The notes: a model not told the origin generated them from the sequence alone. A stretch of DNA of 64,000 nt from Staphylococcus capitis subsp. capitis (GCF_040739495.1 NZ_CP145263.1:1054001-1118000); one strand, 5' to 3'. Counted from the first letter of the stretch, positions 29,860 to 41,492 are shown. Made by a program: numbers and translations.

Positions 29860-30915
29860 TTATTTTTGATATTTTGTAAGGATTTCATATCCATTTTCAG
29901 TCACTAGAATATCGTCTTCGATTCTAACACCTGCAACATCAGGGACATAAATGCCTGGTTCTATAGTTATCACCATTCCCGTTTCTAAAGGGTTCTCATT
30001 GGCACTGGAAACGTCTTGATATTCGTGTTCTTCTAATCCTAAGCCGTGGCCTAATCGATGAGGGAAATAGTCGCCGTAACCCGCTTCGCTAATAATATCT
30101 CGAGCAATTTTATCAATGTCTTTAATCATTACTCCAGGTTTGATAGCCTCAATCGCAGATTGCTCAGCTTTCAATACGGTTTTATAAATACTTTGAGCAT
30201 CTTCGCTAGGGTTACCAAATTTTACCGTTCTCGTCATATCACTACAATAATGCTCATAAACTACACCTAAATCAAAGAGAACATACTCATTTTGTTGTAA
30301 CTTTCTATTACCAGGTGTTCCGTGAGGAGAAGCAGCATGATCTCCGAATAGTACCATAGTGTCAAAACTCATTTCGTTAACACCATATTTTTTTATTTCA
30401 TTTTCAATATGATTTACGACTTCTCGCTCTTCAACACCTTCTTTTAAATAAGCGACGCCAATTTCTATACACTTATCAGCTAATTCAGCAGCTTTCTTAA
30501 TTTTAGTTACTTCTTCATAGGATTTTATGTTTCTTAAATCTTTAATAGATTGATCTATATCACTATAAACTTGTACATCGAAAGCTTGAGATAATTCACG
30601 TTGACGTTTAACAGTCAAATGTTCACTTTCAATCAGTAATGTAGTAAACGTTTGAGGATATAAATCAAAGGGGTTTTGAGTATCTAGGTAACCAATAATT
30701 TTTCCCTCATATGGAGAAGCTTTTACTTCTTCTACTTCCATTTTTGGACAAAATAGTACTGGCTCCCCATCAGCTTGAATAAGTAGGGCAAATAAACGTT
30801 CATGAGGTTCACTACGGTATCCAGTAAAGTAGTAAATATTAAGTGGCGTCGTAATCCAGGCTGCATCTGCATTTTGTTGTTGTAAGACTTTAATGATTTC
30901 ATCTATTTTAGTCAT
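29860..30915 (-). CDS. M24-family Xaa-Pro peptidase
   Basis: A dinuclear-metal peptidase that cleaves at X-Pro bonds (aminopeptidase P/prolidase type). It is 351 aa with an N-terminal creatinase-like domain and a pita-bread domain. The ligand motifs are [38 protein letters not shown] and [16 protein letters not shown] ribosome site precedes the ATG. Staphylococcal homologues are called PepQ or YpdF-like; the choice between dipeptidase and aminopeptidase cannot be made from motifs alone. Confidence 0.88.
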   Translation of the reverse strand: MTKIDEIIKVLQQQNADAAWITTPLNIYYFTGYRSEPHERLFALLIQADGEPVLFCPKMEVEEVKASPYEGKIIGYLDTQNPFDLYPQTFTTLLIESEHLTVKRQRELSQAFDVQVYSDIDQSIKDLRNIKSYEEVTKIKKAAELADKCIEIGVAYLKEGVEEREVVNHIENEIKKYGVNEMSFDTMVLFGDHAASPHGTPGNRKLQQNEYVLFDLGVVYEHYCSDMTRTVKFGNPSEDAQSIYKTVLKAEQSAIEAIKPGVMIKDIDKIARDIISEAGYGDYFPHRLGHGLGLEEHEYQDVSSANENPLETGMVITIEPGIYVPDVAGVRIEDDILVTENGYEILTKYQK

Positions 30916-31085
30916 TTTAATTTGCCTCCATAGTATTAATGTAATTTAATTTTATTCTAAATAGTCTTAGTTTTCAAAAATCGAATCATGAAAAACATGT
31001 TTGTAGTCATTTTGATATACAGTGTTATAAGAGGGAGTAGCTAGGGTATAATGATTACAGATAAAATTTGAGGAGGGCTATATAA

Positions 31086-31775
31086 ATGAAACTTTCATTT
31101 CATGGTCAATCAACAATCTATTTTGAAGGAAATGGTAAAAAAGTAATTGTCGATCCTTTTATTTCTGAAAATGATAAATGCGATTTAGATGAACAAACTT
31201 TAGATGTAGACTACATTATTTTAACTCATGGACATGAAGATCATTTTGGTGATGTAGTTGAACTAGCGAACAGAAACCACGCTGTAGTTATTGGTTCTGC
31301 GGAATTACAAGGTTACTTATCAACTTATCACGGTGTTGAAAATGTACATGGTATGAATATCGGTGGTAAAGCCAAATTCGATTTTGGTACTGTAAAATTT
31401 GTTCAAGCTTTCCATAGCTCTAGTTTTACACATGAAGATGGTATTCCAGTATATTTAGGTATGCCTATGGGAGCTGTTATCGAAGCTGAAGGTAAAACGA
31501 TTTATCACACAGGAGATACTGGCTTATTTAGTGATATGAAATTAATTGCAGATAGACATCCTGTTGATGTATGCTTCGTACCTATTGGAGATAATTTTAC
31601 AATGGGCATTGATGACGCAAGTTATGCGATAAATGAATTAATTAAACCGCAAATCAGTGTACCAATTCACTACAATACTTTCCCATTAATCGAACAAGAC
31701 CCAAATCAGTTTAAGGATGCTGTTAATGTAGGTGAAGTTCAAATTCTAGAGCCAGGTCAATCAGTTGAATTTTAA
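31086..31775 (+). CDS. UPF0173 metallo-beta-lactamase-fold hydrolase
   Basis: A 229-aa single-domain metallo-hydrolase. The metal-binding signature is [10 protein letters not shown] (HxHxDH), followed by the later ligands in [11 protein letters not shown] and PIHYNTFP. It begins [15 protein letters not shown], the standard start of this conserved family (YtkL-like). GAGGAGG precedes the ATG. The physiological substrate is not known. It converges on a Usp gene with a shared terminator. Confidence 0.88.
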   Translation: MKLSFHGQSTIYFEGNGKKVIVDPFISENDKCDLDEQTLDVDYIILTHGHEDHFGDVVELANRNHAVVIGSAELQGYLSTYHGVENVHGMNIGGKAKFDFGTVKFVQAFHSSSFTHEDGIPVYLGMPMGAVIEAEGKTIYHTGDTGLFSDMKLIADRHPVDVCFVPIGDNFTMGIDDASYAINELIKPQISVPIHYNTFPLIEQDPNQFKDAVNVGEVQILEPGQSVEF

Positions 31776-31807
31776 TTTGATTTTTTGAATAATTTAATGT
31801 TTATAAA

Positions 31808-31849
31808 AAATTCCCGATTCTCAAACTTTTTAAAAAGAATCGGGAATTT
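31808..31849. terminator. Bidirectional terminator between UPF0173 gene and usp
   Basis: A 14-bp perfect stem (31808-31821 with 31836-31849), rich in G-C at its centre, serving two convergent genes. Confidence 0.85.
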
Positions 31850-31856
31850 CTATTAA

Positions 31857-32270
31857 TTATTTAACAATTAATACAGGGATTGTAGCTCGTTTAGCTACTT
31901 TATGACTTACGCTACCGAGTACAAATTTCTTTTTATCTTCAGCTTTACGGTTACTTAAAACAACAATTTCATATTTACCACTATTAGCATGTTTCAATAA
32001 CTCTTCTTTAGGATTTCCTCTAACAATGATTTGATCATAATCAATACCGTAATCCTCTAATGCTTTTCTTGTTTTCTCTAAACGTTCGCTTCTTTCTTCA
32101 GTTAATTCATCCAAGTGAACTCCTGCTTTGATAGAAGCTTGAGCATCTTGTTCATTAATAGCATTTAGAATAGTTACAACTGTATCTTTACCAGCTAAAT
32201 GAGACACTTCTTTTAATGCTTTTTCGTTTTTTAATTGAGTGTCTACACCAAGTAAAATATGTTTATACAT
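31857..32270 (-). CDS. Universal stress protein family, short form
   Basis: A 137-aa Usp-fold protein. It begins MYKHILLGVDTQLKNEKAL and ends with the nucleotide-binding signature FVLGSVSHKVAKRATIPVLIV. The ATG at 32270 has GAGGAGGG eight bases upstream; earlier in-frame codons lack one. It is a second, divergent Usp in this stretch, about 3.7 kb from the first and on the same strand. Function beyond stress response is unknown. Confidence 0.88.
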   Translation of the reverse strand: MYKHILLGVDTQLKNEKALKEVSHLAGKDTVVTILNAINEQDAQASIKAGVHLDELTEERSERLEKTRKALEDYGIDYDQIIVRGNPKEELLKHANSGKYEIVVLSNRKAEDKKKFVLGSVSHKVAKRATIPVLIVK

Positions 32271-32478
32271 AAGTACATCCCTCCTCAACTTTATTTTAAT
32301 AGAGTTTTAATGGAATTTCCATTTAAATTCATTTTTCTATTCAAAATTAAATAAAAAAGTAATTATGTATATCGTTTTGAATTTCAATTTACTTTAAGTG
32401 AAGTTGTGCCATGATTTTTTTGAGGTTAAAAGTTATAATAATGCTATCACTGTTCAATAGAAATAAAGAGGTAACTTG

Positions 32479-33777
32479 ATGACTAAACACGAGCAAATTT
32501 TAAATTACATTGAATCACTATCTGTAGGTTCTAAAATTTCTGTTAGAAAGATTGCAAAAGTTTTAGATGTTTCTGAAGGTACAGCATATAGAGCAATTAA
32601 AGATGCAGGTCAACTTGGCATTGTTGCTACAATTGATCGTGTAGGTACAGTAAGAATTGAGAAACGTAATAGGGATAATATAGACAATTTAACATTTAAT
32701 GAAATTGCTAACATTGTTGAAGGTCAAATTTTAGGTGGTAAGAAGGGATTAGGGAAAACTGTATCCAAATTTGCGATAGGAGCAATGGAACTTCAAGATA
32801 TTTTAAAATATATTGGAAGTCACACATTGCTTATAGTCGGAAACCGCGCAGATGTTCAAATGGAAGCCTTAAAACGAGACACTGCAATATTAATAACTGG
32901 TGGATTTCAGCCTTCTAAAGAAGTCGTTGAATATGCAAATGAGCACGAACTGCCCATTATTTCATCAAGTTATGATACATTTCTAGTCGCTAATATTATT
33001 AATAGAGCAATGTATAATCAAAAAATTCGTAAAGAAATTCTTGTCGTAGAAGATATTGTCAAACCTATTAATGAGTTATCAGTATTATTTGATTACATGA
33101 AAATTAATGACTATAAAAAGTTAGCAAATGATACAGGGCACACTAGATTTCCTATAGTGAATGAGGATTTTAAATTAGTAGGAATAGTTACAAGTAGAGA
33201 AATTATTAATATGAATGAAGAGGATGAGTTAGGGAAAATAATGACACGTAATCCTCTTAGTGTAAAGCTTACCAATACAGTGGCTAGTTGTGCGCATATG
33301 ATGATATGGGAAGGCATTGAATTACTGCCTGTAACTAATAATAATAAAAAAGCTATTGGTGTAATTAATAGACAGGATGTATTGAAGTCAATGCAACTTC
33401 TAGGAAGACAGCCGCAAATTGGTGATACAATTAATGATCAAATTGCTAAGCATATTACGATTAATTCAAATGGAATTAATGTTGATGTTTCTCCTTTAGT
33501 AACAAATCATTATGGCACATTAAGTAAAGCAGTATTTGTGGGCATTATCGAAGAAACGATTAGACATGAGATGAGAAAGTACAAAAAAGGTAATGTAATG
33601 ATTGAAAACTTAAATATAGTTTATATCAAAACTGTACCTATTGAATCATCCATCGATGTTCATTATGAAATGCTAGATGTTGGTAGAAATTTTGCTAAGT
33701 TAGAAGTAACAATGATTAATAATAACGAAAAGGTTGCAAACGCATTAGTAATTTGTCAAATGTTTGAAGGCTTTTGA
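32479..33777 (+). CDS. CBS-HotDog domain transcription regulator (YtoI-like)
   Basis: A 432-aa multidomain protein. The order is an N-terminal helix-turn-helix (KISVRKIAKVLDVSEGTAYR), a DRTGG domain (about 65-190), a pair of CBS domains (about 195-310, with FPIVNEDFKLVGIVTSRE and LPVTNNNKKAIGVINRQD), and a C-terminal HotDog domain (about 335-432). CBS pairs usually bind adenine nucleotides and HotDog domains acyl-CoA, so it may sense energy or lipid status; that is inference. ATG at 32479 follows AAAGAGG. It lies upstream of nrnA-dnaE with a 34-bp gap, probably one operon. Confidence 0.8.
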   Translation: MTKHEQILNYIESLSVGSKISVRKIAKVLDVSEGTAYRAIKDAGQLGIVATIDRVGTVRIEKRNRDNIDNLTFNEIANIVEGQILGGKKGLGKTVSKFAIGAMELQDILKYIGSHTLLIVGNRADVQMEALKRDTAILITGGFQPSKEVVEYANEHELPIISSSYDTFLVANIINRAMYNQKIRKEILVVEDIVKPINELSVLFDYMKINDYKKLANDTGHTRFPIVNEDFKLVGIVTSREIINMNEEDELGKIMTRNPLSVKLTNTVASCAHMMIWEGIELLPVTNNNKKAIGVINRQDVLKSMQLLGRQPQIGDTINDQIAKHITINSNGINVDVSPLVTNHYGTLSKAVFVGIIEETIRHEMRKYKKGNVMIENLNIVYIKTVPIESSIDVHYEMLDVGRNFAKLEVTMINNNEKVANALVICQMFEGF

Positions 33778-33811
33778 GCAATAAATGAGTATTTTAAGGG
33801 AGTAATTTAAA

Positions 33812-34753
33812 ATGAAGAATATTATGAATGATATGATGAAAGAAATTGAACAAAACGATACGATCATCATCCATCGTCATGTTAGACCAGACCCTGACGC
33901 TTATGGATCACAATTAGGACTTAAATATTATTTAGAGGCTAAATATCCAAATAAGCATATTTATGCAGTCGGAGAAAATGAACCATCTTTAGAATTTATA
34001 GGTACTTTTGATGAAATTTCAGACGAAGTTTATAAAGAAGCATTGGTAATCGTTTGTGACACTGCAAATTCTCCGCGTATTGACGACCAACGTTATCAGA
34101 ATGGTTTAAAAGTATTGAAGATAGACCATCATCCAGCGATAGACCAATATGGCGACATTAATTATGTGAGTACAGAGGCGTCTTCGACAAGTGAAATTAT
34201 CTATGATTTTATTACACATTTTAACGATGAGCGTATTATAGACGAAAAAACTGCACGTGTATTATATTTGGGCATTGTGGGAGATACAGGAAGATTCTTA
34301 TTTAACAATACCACTCCGCACACAATGGAAGTGGCTAGTAAATTAATTGCCTTTCCTTTTGACCCTAATACAGAACTAAATAAAATGTCAGAGAAAGATC
34401 CTAAACTTTTACCTTTCCAAGGTTACATTTTACAGAATTTCGAATTAGACAATGTGGGTTATTGTCAGGTTAAAATAACTCGCGATATTTTAGAGGAATA
34501 TAATATTCAACCTAATGAAGCATCTCAATTTGTAAATACTATAGCTGATATTCAAGGTTTGAAAATTTGGATGTTTGGTGTAGATGAAGGAGACCAAATT
34601 AGATGTCGAATTCGTTCAAAGGGTAAAATCATTATTAATGATGTAGCAAATGATTTTGGTGGTGGTGGACATCCGAATGCTTCAGGTGTCTCTGTATATA
34701 GTTGGACTGAATTTGATAATCTAGCTAATGCATTAAAACAAAAGATTAAATAA
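33812..34753 (+). CDS. nrnA: DHH/DHHA1 phosphoesterase, NrnA-type nanoRNase
   Basis: A 313-aa bifunctional oligoribonuclease/pAp phosphatase, which degrades 2-5 nt RNA and recycles 3'-phosphoadenosine 5'-phosphate. The DHH motifs are [25 protein letters not shown], and IDHHPAID; the C-terminal DHHA1 glycine-rich motif is [11 protein letters not shown]. It fills the role of Orn, which Firmicutes lack. Start ATG at 33812; 19 bp separate it from dnaE. Confidence 0.9.
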   Translation: MKNIMNDMMKEIEQNDTIIIHRHVRPDPDAYGSQLGLKYYLEAKYPNKHIYAVGENEPSLEFIGTFDEISDEVYKEALVIVCDTANSPRIDDQRYQNGLKVLKIDHHPAIDQYGDINYVSTEASSTSEIIYDFITHFNDERIIDEKTARVLYLGIVGDTGRFLFNNTTPHTMEVASKLIAFPFDPNTELNKMSEKDPKLLPFQGYILQNFELDNVGYCQVKITRDILEEYNIQPNEASQFVNTIADIQGLKIWMFGVDEGDQIRCRIRSKGKIIINDVANDFGGGGHPNASGVSVYSWTEFDNLANALKQKIK

Positions 34754-34772
34754 CTGGAAGGAGTATACAAAC

Positions 34773-37700
34773 ATGGTTGCGCATTTAAATATTCATACTG
34801 CATACGATTTATTGAACGCAAGTTTGAAAATTGAAGATGTGGTCAATAAAGCTAAAAATGAAGGTTATCGTGCGCTTGCAATTACAGATACCCATGTTTT
34901 ATATGGCTTTCCTAAGTTTTATGATGCGTGTATAGCAAAAGATATTCATCCGATTTTTGGCATGACGATAACATTAACTGATGGTTTATATACAGTTGAA
35001 ACAGTAGTATTAGCTCAAAATAATGAAGGTTTAAAAGCGCTATATCAACTTTCTTCTGCAATTAAGATGAAAGAAAAAGAGGAAGTACCTTTAGAATGGT
35101 TAAAACGTTACGATAAAAATCTAATTATTATCTTCAAAGATATTGATAATACTCACAAACAAATTATTGAAGCATTTGATGATAAAATACATGTTTATAT
35201 CAATCATACGAGTAATGATATTGTTAATAGAAAAAAAGTATGGCTTAAGTCAGCAAGATATTTGAATAGAGAAGACGCTGATACCATTTCTGCTTTACAA
35301 GCCATCAAAGATAATTCTAAATTAGATATTATTAACGATAGTAAAGATTTTGGTGAGCATTTTCCTGATCAGAAGGAATTTGAAGAGTTAGAAATCGATG
35401 AGGAAATAAAACAAAATACTGAAGACATCGTAGACTTATGTAAAGCTGAATTGGTATATCATCAATCGTTACTGCCTCAATATGTCACACCTGATGGAGA
35501 AGTTTCAAAAGATTATCTATGGTCAGTATTAATTCGTAAATTGAATGAATGGAATCTGAATAATGAACAATATTTAAATCGACTTAAGCATGAATATGAA
35601 ATTATAACTAAAATGGGATTTGAAGATTATTTCCTTATAGTTAGTGACCTTATGCAATACGCTAAAACACATGACGTAATGGTTGGACCTGGTCGTGGTT
35701 CTTCAGCTGGTTCATTAGTCAGTTATTTATTAGAAATAACAACTATCGATCCAATTAAATTTAACCTACTCTTTGAAAGATTTTTAAATCCAGAGAGGGT
35801 AACTATGCCTGATATAGATATTGACTTTGAAGATACAAGACGTGAAAAAGTGATTCAATATGTTCAAGAAAAATATGGTGAACTCCATGTTTCTGGTATT
35901 GTTACATTTGGTCATTTACTTGCTAGAGCAGTTGGGCGTGATGTCGGAAGAATTATGGGCTTTGATGAAACGACTTTAAATGAGATATCTAAATTAATTC
36001 CTCACAAGTTGGGGATTACTCTAGATAAAGCTTATCAAGAAGAGGACTTTAAGTCTTTTGTTCACCGAAACCACCGAAATGAACTATGGTTTGAAATGAG
36101 TAAAAAATTAGAAGGCTTACCTAGACATACATCAACACATGCAGCAGGAATTATTATTAACGATCAACCTTTATATAAATACGCGCCACTTACATTGGGT
36201 GATACAGGTTTATTAACACAATGGACTATGACAGAAGCGGAACGTATTGGTTTATTAAAAATCGATTTTTTAGGTTTACGTAACTTATCTATTATTCATC
36301 AAATAGTTAATCAAGTTAAGAAAGATTTAGATGTTGATATAGATGTCGAAGCGATTCCATTTGATGATAAAAATGTTTTTAAACTTTTATCTCAAGGTGA
36401 TACTACAGGTATTTTCCAACTAGAATCAGAAGGCGTTAGAAGTGTGCTAAAAAGACTTCAACCAGAGCATTTTGAGGATATTGTTGCCGTAACATCTCTA
36501 TATCGTCCAGGACCTATGGAAGAGATACCAACATATATTACTCGTAGACATGACCCTTCAAAAGTAGAATATTTGCATAATGATTTAGAATCCATTTTAA
36601 AAAGTACGTATGGTGTCATTATTTATCAAGAGCAAATAATGCAAATTGCAAGTAAATTCGCTAACTTTAGTTATGGTGAAGCGGATATCTTACGAAGAGC
36701 TATGAGTAAGAAGAATCGTGCAGTATTAGAAAATGAACGTCAACACTTTGTTAATGGCGCCAAACAAAATGGATACAATGAACAAATAAGTAAACAAATT
36801 TTTGATTTAATACTTAAATTTGCTGATTACGGTTTCCCTAGAGCGCACGCAGTGAGCTATTCTAAAATAGCCTACATTATGAGTTATTTAAAAGTGTATT
36901 ATCCAAACTATTTCTATGCCAATATTCTAAGTAATGTTATAGGTAGTGAAAAGAAAACTTCTGCCATTATAGATGAAGCGAAGCATCAAAAATTAAATAT
37001 TTTACCACCTAATATCAATGAAAGTCATTGGTATTATAAAGCAACTTCAAAAGGTATTTATTTATCTCTAGGAGCTATAAAAGGTGTAGGTTACCAGAGT
37101 GTAAAAACGATTGTTGATGAAAGATATAATAATGGCAAGTTTAAAGATTTTTTTGATTTTACACGAAGAATTCCTAAAAGGGTTAAAAGTAGAAAATTAT
37201 TAGAAGCTTTAATTTTAGTTGGTGCGTTTGATCATTTTGGTAAAAATAGAGCTACTCTATTACAAACTATTGATCAAGTTTTAGATACAGCCTCCGATGT
37301 CGAGCAGGATGATATGCTATTCGACATATTAACTCCTAAACAAGCGTATGAAGATAAAGAAGAGTTACCTGATAAAATGCTTAGTGATTATGAAAAAGAG
37401 TATTTAGGCTTCTACATATCTAAACATCCGGTTGAGAAAGAATTTGATAAAAAGCAATACTTAGGAATTTATAAATTAGGTAATGCTCAAAATCACCAAC
37501 CTATATTAGTACAATTTGATGCAATTAAACAAATAAGAACTAAGAATGGACAGAACATGGCCTTCGTAACACTTAATGATGGAATGTTATTAATGGACGG
37601 TGTCATATTTCCTGATAAATTCAAGAAATATGAAACTTCAATACCTAATGAAGAAATGTATATAGTCATCGGTAAATTTGAAAAAAGAAATCAACAACTA

Positions 37701-37976
37701 CAACTTATTATAAATCAGATAATTGAAGTGAATGAATTTAAAAATCAAAAGATTAAAGCATCTAAAAAAGTGATTCTACGTGATACGCAATTGATTTCAG
37801 ATAAGTTGCAAGAAATGATAGTAGACACACCGATTGAGAAAAATAACATTTTAGAGATTAGTTCGTTTAATGAACAAAATAATGATATAAAACACTTAGG
37901 ATATATAAATAAAGATGATGAGACAATTTATCAACTTATCGAGTCTGTAAAACCTAGTGATATTAGGTTTATATAA
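34773..37976 (+). CDS. dnaE: DNA polymerase III alpha subunit DnaE
   Basis: The second replicative polymerase of Firmicutes, which extends primers before PolC takes over and supports repair. It is 1067 aa. Domains in order are N-terminal PHP (MVAHLNIHTAYDLL), palm with GPGRGSSAGSLVSYLLE and the catalytic aspartates in MPDIDIDFED, fingers, a beta-binding/HhH region, and a C-terminal OB fold (QIRTKNGQNMAFVTLND). There is no inserted exonuclease domain, which rules out PolC. An AAGGAG ribosome site precedes the ATG. Confidence 0.96.
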   Translation: MVAHLNIHTAYDLLNASLKIEDVVNKAKNEGYRALAITDTHVLYGFPKFYDACIAKDIHPIFGMTITLTDGLYTVETVVLAQNNEGLKALYQLSSAIKMKEKEEVPLEWLKRYDKNLIIIFKDIDNTHKQIIEAFDDKIHVYINHTSNDIVNRKKVWLKSARYLNREDADTISALQAIKDNSKLDIINDSKDFGEHFPDQKEFEELEIDEEIKQNTEDIVDLCKAELVYHQSLLPQYVTPDGEVSKDYLWSVLIRKLNEWNLNNEQYLNRLKHEYEIITKMGFEDYFLIVSDLMQYAKTHDVMVGPGRGSSAGSLVSYLLEITTIDPIKFNLLFERFLNPERVTMPDIDIDFEDTRREKVIQYVQEKYGELHVSGIVTFGHLLARAVGRDVGRIMGFDETTLNEISKLIPHKLGITLDKAYQEEDFKSFVHRNHRNELWFEMSKKLEGLPRHTSTHAAGIIINDQPLYKYAPLTLGDTGLLTQWTMTEAERIGLLKIDFLGLRNLSIIHQIVNQVKKDLDVDIDVEAIPFDDKNVFKLLSQGDTTGIFQLESEGVRSVLKRLQPEHFEDIVAVTSLYRPGPMEEIPTYITRRHDPSKVEYLHNDLESILKSTYGVIIYQEQIMQIASKFANFSYGEADILRRAMSKKNRAVLENERQHFVNGAKQNGYNEQISKQIFDLILKFADYGFPRAHAVSYSKIAYIMSYLKVYYPNYFYANILSNVIGSEKKTSAIIDEAKHQKLNILPPNINESHWYYKATSKGIYLSLGAIKGVGYQSVKTIVDERYNNGKFKDFFDFTRRIPKRVKSRKLLEALILVGAFDHFGKNRATLLQTIDQVLDTASDVEQDDMLFDILTPKQAYEDKEELPDKMLSDYEKEYLGFYISKHPVEKEFDKKQYLGIYKLGNAQNHQPILVQFDAIKQIRTKNGQNMAFVTLNDGMLLMDGVIFPDKFKKYETSIPNEEMYIVIGKFEKRNQQLQLIINQIIEVNEFKNQKIKASKKVILRDTQLISDKLQEMIVDTPIEKNNILEISSFNEQNNDIKHLGYINKDDETIYQLIESVKPSDIRFI

Positions 37977-38306
37977 CTTTTATCAAATTTTAAACTATGG
38001 TATAGTTAACTGATGGTTAAGATAATAACCATCAGTTTTTTCTTTGTAATTATTTTTTGTTTTGGTTATAAACTGTTTAACTTATAATCGGAAGAAAAAA
38101 TAATTTTAATAAATAAGAATAGTATCACGAAGAATTATTTAAATTAACGTATTCATTTACATATGAGATGCGTTTCTAACTATTCTTAAAATGAAGTATA
38201 TTGGGTTTTTAAATATTAGAAATACTAGATTCAACATTCACGATTTTTATCTAATAAGTACAGTTATTTTTTAACTTTAAAATTATTTAAAATAGGGGTT
38301 GATTTC
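37977..38306. other. 330-bp intergenic region dnaE to malic enzyme
   Basis: It holds the dnaE terminator (11-bp stem 38009-38019 with 38026-38036, then a six-base T-run). The remaining roughly 260 bp are very AT-rich and lead to the malic enzyme ribosome site AGGGG at about 38293. I see no further gene or clear operator. Confidence 0.7.
38009..38043 (+). terminator. dnaE terminator
   Basis: An 11-bp perfect stem with a 6-nt loop, running into TTTTTT. Confidence 0.88.
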
Positions 38307-39536
38307 ATGTCTTTAAGAGACGATGCATTAGAGATGCACAAAGAGAATCAAGGTAAATTAGAAATTACACCAAATATAAAAGTAACTAATAAAGAAGAGC
38401 TTAGTTTAGCTTATTCACCTGGTGTTGCTGAACCTTGTAAGGAGATTCATGAAGATTCAAGAAAAGTTTATGATTATACAATAAAGGCAAACACTGTAGC
38501 AGTGGTAACTGATGGGACTGCTGTTCTTGGTTTAGGTAATATTGGAGCAGAAGCTAGCATTCCTGTTATGGAAGGTAAAGCGGTATTGTTTAAAAGCTTT
38601 GCTGGTATCAACGGCGTACCTATTGCATTAGATACGACAGACACTGATGAAATTGTTAATACTGTGAAATTACTACAACCTAATTATGGTGGTATTAATC
38701 TTGAAGATATTTCAGCACCGAGATGTTTTGAAATAGAAGAAACATTGAAAAAAGAAACTAATATCCCAGTATTCCATGACGATCAACATGGTACAGCAAT
38801 TGTTACTATGGCTGGTTTAATCAATGCTTTGAGAATTGTTGATAAAGATTTATCAGATATTAAAGTTGTACTAAACGGAGCTGGAGCTGCTGGAATTGCT
38901 ATTGTAAAACTTTTATATTCTTACGGTGTTAGAGACATGATTATGTGCGACTCTAAAGGAGCTATTTATGAAGGTCGACAACATGGTATGAATGATACTA
39001 AAGCTTATGTTGCTAACTGGACAAACAAAGATAAAATCGATGGTTCTTTAGAAGAAGTTATTAAAGATGCAGATGTATTTATTGGTGTATCTGTAGCAGA
39101 TTTATTAACTAAAGATATGGTTAAGAGCATGGCAGAGGATCCAATTATCTTTGCTATGGCAAATCCTAACCCTGAAATCAAACCTGATGATGCTAAAGAA
39201 GCAGGTGCTAAAGTCATTGGTACAGGACGTTCAGATTTTCCTAACCAAATTAATAATGTCTTAGCTTTCCCTGGTATTTTTAGAGGTGCATTAGATGTTG
39301 AAGCAACTCACATCAATGAAGATATGAAAAAAGCGGCTGTAGAAGCAATTGCAGACTTAATTGATGAGGATGAACTTAATCCTGATTATTGTATTCCTGG
39401 ACCTTTTGATAAAAGAGTTGCGCCATCTGTTGCTAGAAGCGTAGCCAAAGCTGCTATGGAATCAGGGGTTGCAAGAATCGAAGTTAACCCTCAAGATATT
39501 TATGATAAAACAATGAAAGTGACAGATTTAAAATAA
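38307..39536 (+). CDS. NAD(P)-dependent malic enzyme
   Basis: Oxidative decarboxylation of malate to pyruvate in the cytosol. It is 409 aa, the short bacterial form without a phosphotransacetylase domain. The signature SLAYSPGVAEPC, the metal/substrate segment VFHDDQHGTA and the Rossmann motif VVLNGAGAAGIA are present. It directly precedes accD-accA (106-bp gap), an arrangement that could couple pyruvate/NADPH supply to fatty-acid synthesis. The cofactor preference cannot be read with certainty. Confidence 0.93.
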   Translation: MSLRDDALEMHKENQGKLEITPNIKVTNKEELSLAYSPGVAEPCKEIHEDSRKVYDYTIKANTVAVVTDGTAVLGLGNIGAEASIPVMEGKAVLFKSFAGINGVPIALDTTDTDEIVNTVKLLQPNYGGINLEDISAPRCFEIEETLKKETNIPVFHDDQHGTAIVTMAGLINALRIVDKDLSDIKVVLNGAGAAGIAIVKLLYSYGVRDMIMCDSKGAIYEGRQHGMNDTKAYVANWTNKDKIDGSLEEVIKDADVFIGVSVADLLTKDMVKSMAEDPIIFAMANPNPEIKPDDAKEAGAKVIGTGRSDFPNQINNVLAFPGIFRGALDVEATHINEDMKKAAVEAIADLIDEDELNPDYCIPGPFDKRVAPSVARSVAKAAMESGVARIEVNPQDIYDKTMKVTDLK

Positions 39537-39642
39537 TTTTGAAGTTGATTTCTATGCTGGTTAGAATATAGTTTATTCATGAGCATATTGAATCAGGAAA
39601 TTAAAAAAATGGTAGTAACAGAGGTTATTTGGAGGTTTACCA

Positions 39643-40500
39643 ATGTTTAAAGATTTTTTTAATCGAAGTAAAAAAAAGAAATATTTAACAGTTCAAGATT
39701 CTAAACAAAGTGATGTGCCAGCTGGGATTATGACTAAATGCCCAAAGTGTAAAAAAATTATGTACACTAAAGAATTAGCTGAAAATCTAAATGTGTGCTT
39801 CAATTGTGATCACCACATCGCACTCACTGCACATAAGAGAATTGAAGCTATTTCAGATGAAGGGACATTTGTAGAATTCGACAAGGGCATGACCTCTGCG
39901 AATCCATTAGATTTCCCTGGCTACATTGAAAAGGTAGAGAAAGATCAACAAAAGACAGGATTAAATGAAGCTGTAGTTACCGGTACTTCTGAACTTGATG
40001 GTATTAAATATGGAGTGGCCGTAATGGATGCCCGTTTTAGAATGGGAAGCATGGGATCAGTAGTAGGTGAAAAAATCTGCAGAATTATAGATTACTGTAC
40101 TGAACACCGTCTACCATTTATTCTCTTTTCAGCAAGTGGTGGTGCCAGAATGCAAGAAGGCATTATTTCACTTATGCAAATGGGAAAAACAAGTGTATCA
40201 CTTAAACGTCATTCTGATGCAGGCTTATTATATATCTCATATATAACTAACCCGACAACTGGAGGAGTTTCTGCAAGTTTTGCTTCAGTAGGAGATATTA
40301 ATTTAAGTGAACCTAAAGCGCTTATAGGTTTTGCTGGTAGACGTGTCATTGAACAAACTATTAATGAAAAGTTACCTGATGACTTCCAAACGGCTGAATT
40401 TTTATTAGAGCATGGTCAATTAGACAAAGTTATTCATCGTAAAGATATGAAAGAAACGCTTTCTAATATCTTAAATATCCATCAAGAGGTGAGTAAATAA
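39643..40500 (+). CDS. accD: Acetyl-CoA carboxylase carboxyltransferase subunit beta
   Basis: Forms the carboxyltransferase with AccA, transferring CO2 from carboxybiotin to acetyl-CoA to make malonyl-CoA. It is 285 aa with an N-terminal four-cysteine zinc ribbon (CPKCKK and CFNCDHH) and a crotonase-like core ([23 protein letters not shown]). TTGGAGG precedes the ATG. Its stop overlaps the accA start by one base, giving the equimolar coupling expected for the tetramer. Confidence 0.97.
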   Translation: MFKDFFNRSKKKKYLTVQDSKQSDVPAGIMTKCPKCKKIMYTKELAENLNVCFNCDHHIALTAHKRIEAISDEGTFVEFDKGMTSANPLDFPGYIEKVEKDQQKTGLNEAVVTGTSELDGIKYGVAVMDARFRMGSMGSVVGEKICRIIDYCTEHRLPFILFSASGGARMQEGIISLMQMGKTSVSLKRHSDAGLLYISYITNPTTGGVSASFASVGDINLSEPKALIGFAGRRVIEQTINEKLPDDFQTAEFLLEHGQLDKVIHRKDMKETLSNILNIHQEVSK

Positions 40501-41444
40501 TGTTAGATTTTGAAAAGCCACTTTTTGAAATAAGAAATAAAATTGAATCGTTAAAAGAATCTCAAGAGAAAAATGAAGTTGATCTACAAGAAGAAATAGA
40601 TATGCTTGAAGCGTCGCTTGAGAGAGAAACTAAAAAAGTTTATACCAATTTGAAGCCTTGGGATCGTGTACAGATTGCCCGCTTACAAGAGCGTCCAACT
40701 ACTTTGGATTATATACCTTATATTTTCGACTCATTTATTGAGCTTCATGGAGATAGAAATTATAGAGATGACCCTGCCATGATTGGTGGAATTGGTTATC
40801 TAAACGGACAAGCTGTCACTGCAGTCGGCCAGCAACGTGGTAAAGATACAAAAGATAACATTTATCGTAATTTTGGAATGGCTCATCCAGAGGGATACCG
40901 TAAAGCTCTTCGTTTAATGAAACAAGCTGAAAAGTTTAACCGTCCGATCTTTACTTTTATTGATACAAAAGGTGCTTATCCAGGTAAAGCAGCTGAAGAA
41001 CGTGGTCAGAGTGAATCAATAGCTAAAAATCTAATTGAAATGGCATCACTGACAGTCCCTGTTATCGCAATCGTTATTGGTGAAGGCGGTAGTGGTGGTG
41101 CGCTTGGTATAGGTATATCTAATAAAGTACTTATGCTTGAGAATAGTACTTATTCAGTTATTTCACCTGAAGGCGCTGCTGCTTTACTTTGGAAAGATAG
41201 TAATTTAGCTAAAATTGCTGCTGAAACTATGAAAATTACAGCTAATGATCTTAAAGGTTTAAATATTGTTGATGAAGTGATTAATGAACCTTTAGGTGGT
41301 GCTCATAAAGATATAGAATCACAAGCTTCAACAATTAAAGAAGTTTTTGTGAAACATCTAAATGAATTGAACCAAAAATCTGGTGAAGATTTAGCTAATG
41401 ATCGTTTCGAGAAATTTAGACACATAGGATCAGTTGTAGAATAA
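40500..41444 (+). CDS. accA: Acetyl-CoA carboxylase carboxyltransferase subunit alpha
   Basis: The alpha half of the carboxyltransferase. It is 314 aa with an N-terminal helical segment and a crotonase core containing [13 protein letters not shown] [30 protein letters not shown] and [17 protein letters not shown] overlap with accD shows translational coupling. A hairpin terminator (41451-41492) follows. Confidence 0.97.
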   Translation: MLDFEKPLFEIRNKIESLKESQEKNEVDLQEEIDMLEASLERETKKVYTNLKPWDRVQIARLQERPTTLDYIPYIFDSFIELHGDRNYRDDPAMIGGIGYLNGQAVTAVGQQRGKDTKDNIYRNFGMAHPEGYRKALRLMKQAEKFNRPIFTFIDTKGAYPGKAAEERGQSESIAKNLIEMASLTVPVIAIVIGEGGSGGALGIGISNKVLMLENSTYSVISPEGAAALLWKDSNLAKIAAETMKITANDLKGLNIVDEVINEPLGGAHKDIESQASTIKEVFVKHLNELNQKSGEDLANDRFEKFRHIGSVVE

Positions 41445-41450
41445 ATTATT

Positions 41451-41492
41451 AAGAGTTAATTGTCTTGATTTAAAGGCTATTAGCTCTTTTTT
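41451..41492 (+). terminator. accA terminator
   Basis: A 10-bp stem (41451-41460 with 41479-41488, one G-U) ends in TTTTTT. Confidence 0.7.

Noticed and set aside
34773..37976. Possibility that this polymerase is PolC
   Set aside because: PHP is at the N-terminus, there is no inserted exonuclease domain, and the length of 1067 aa fits DnaE.
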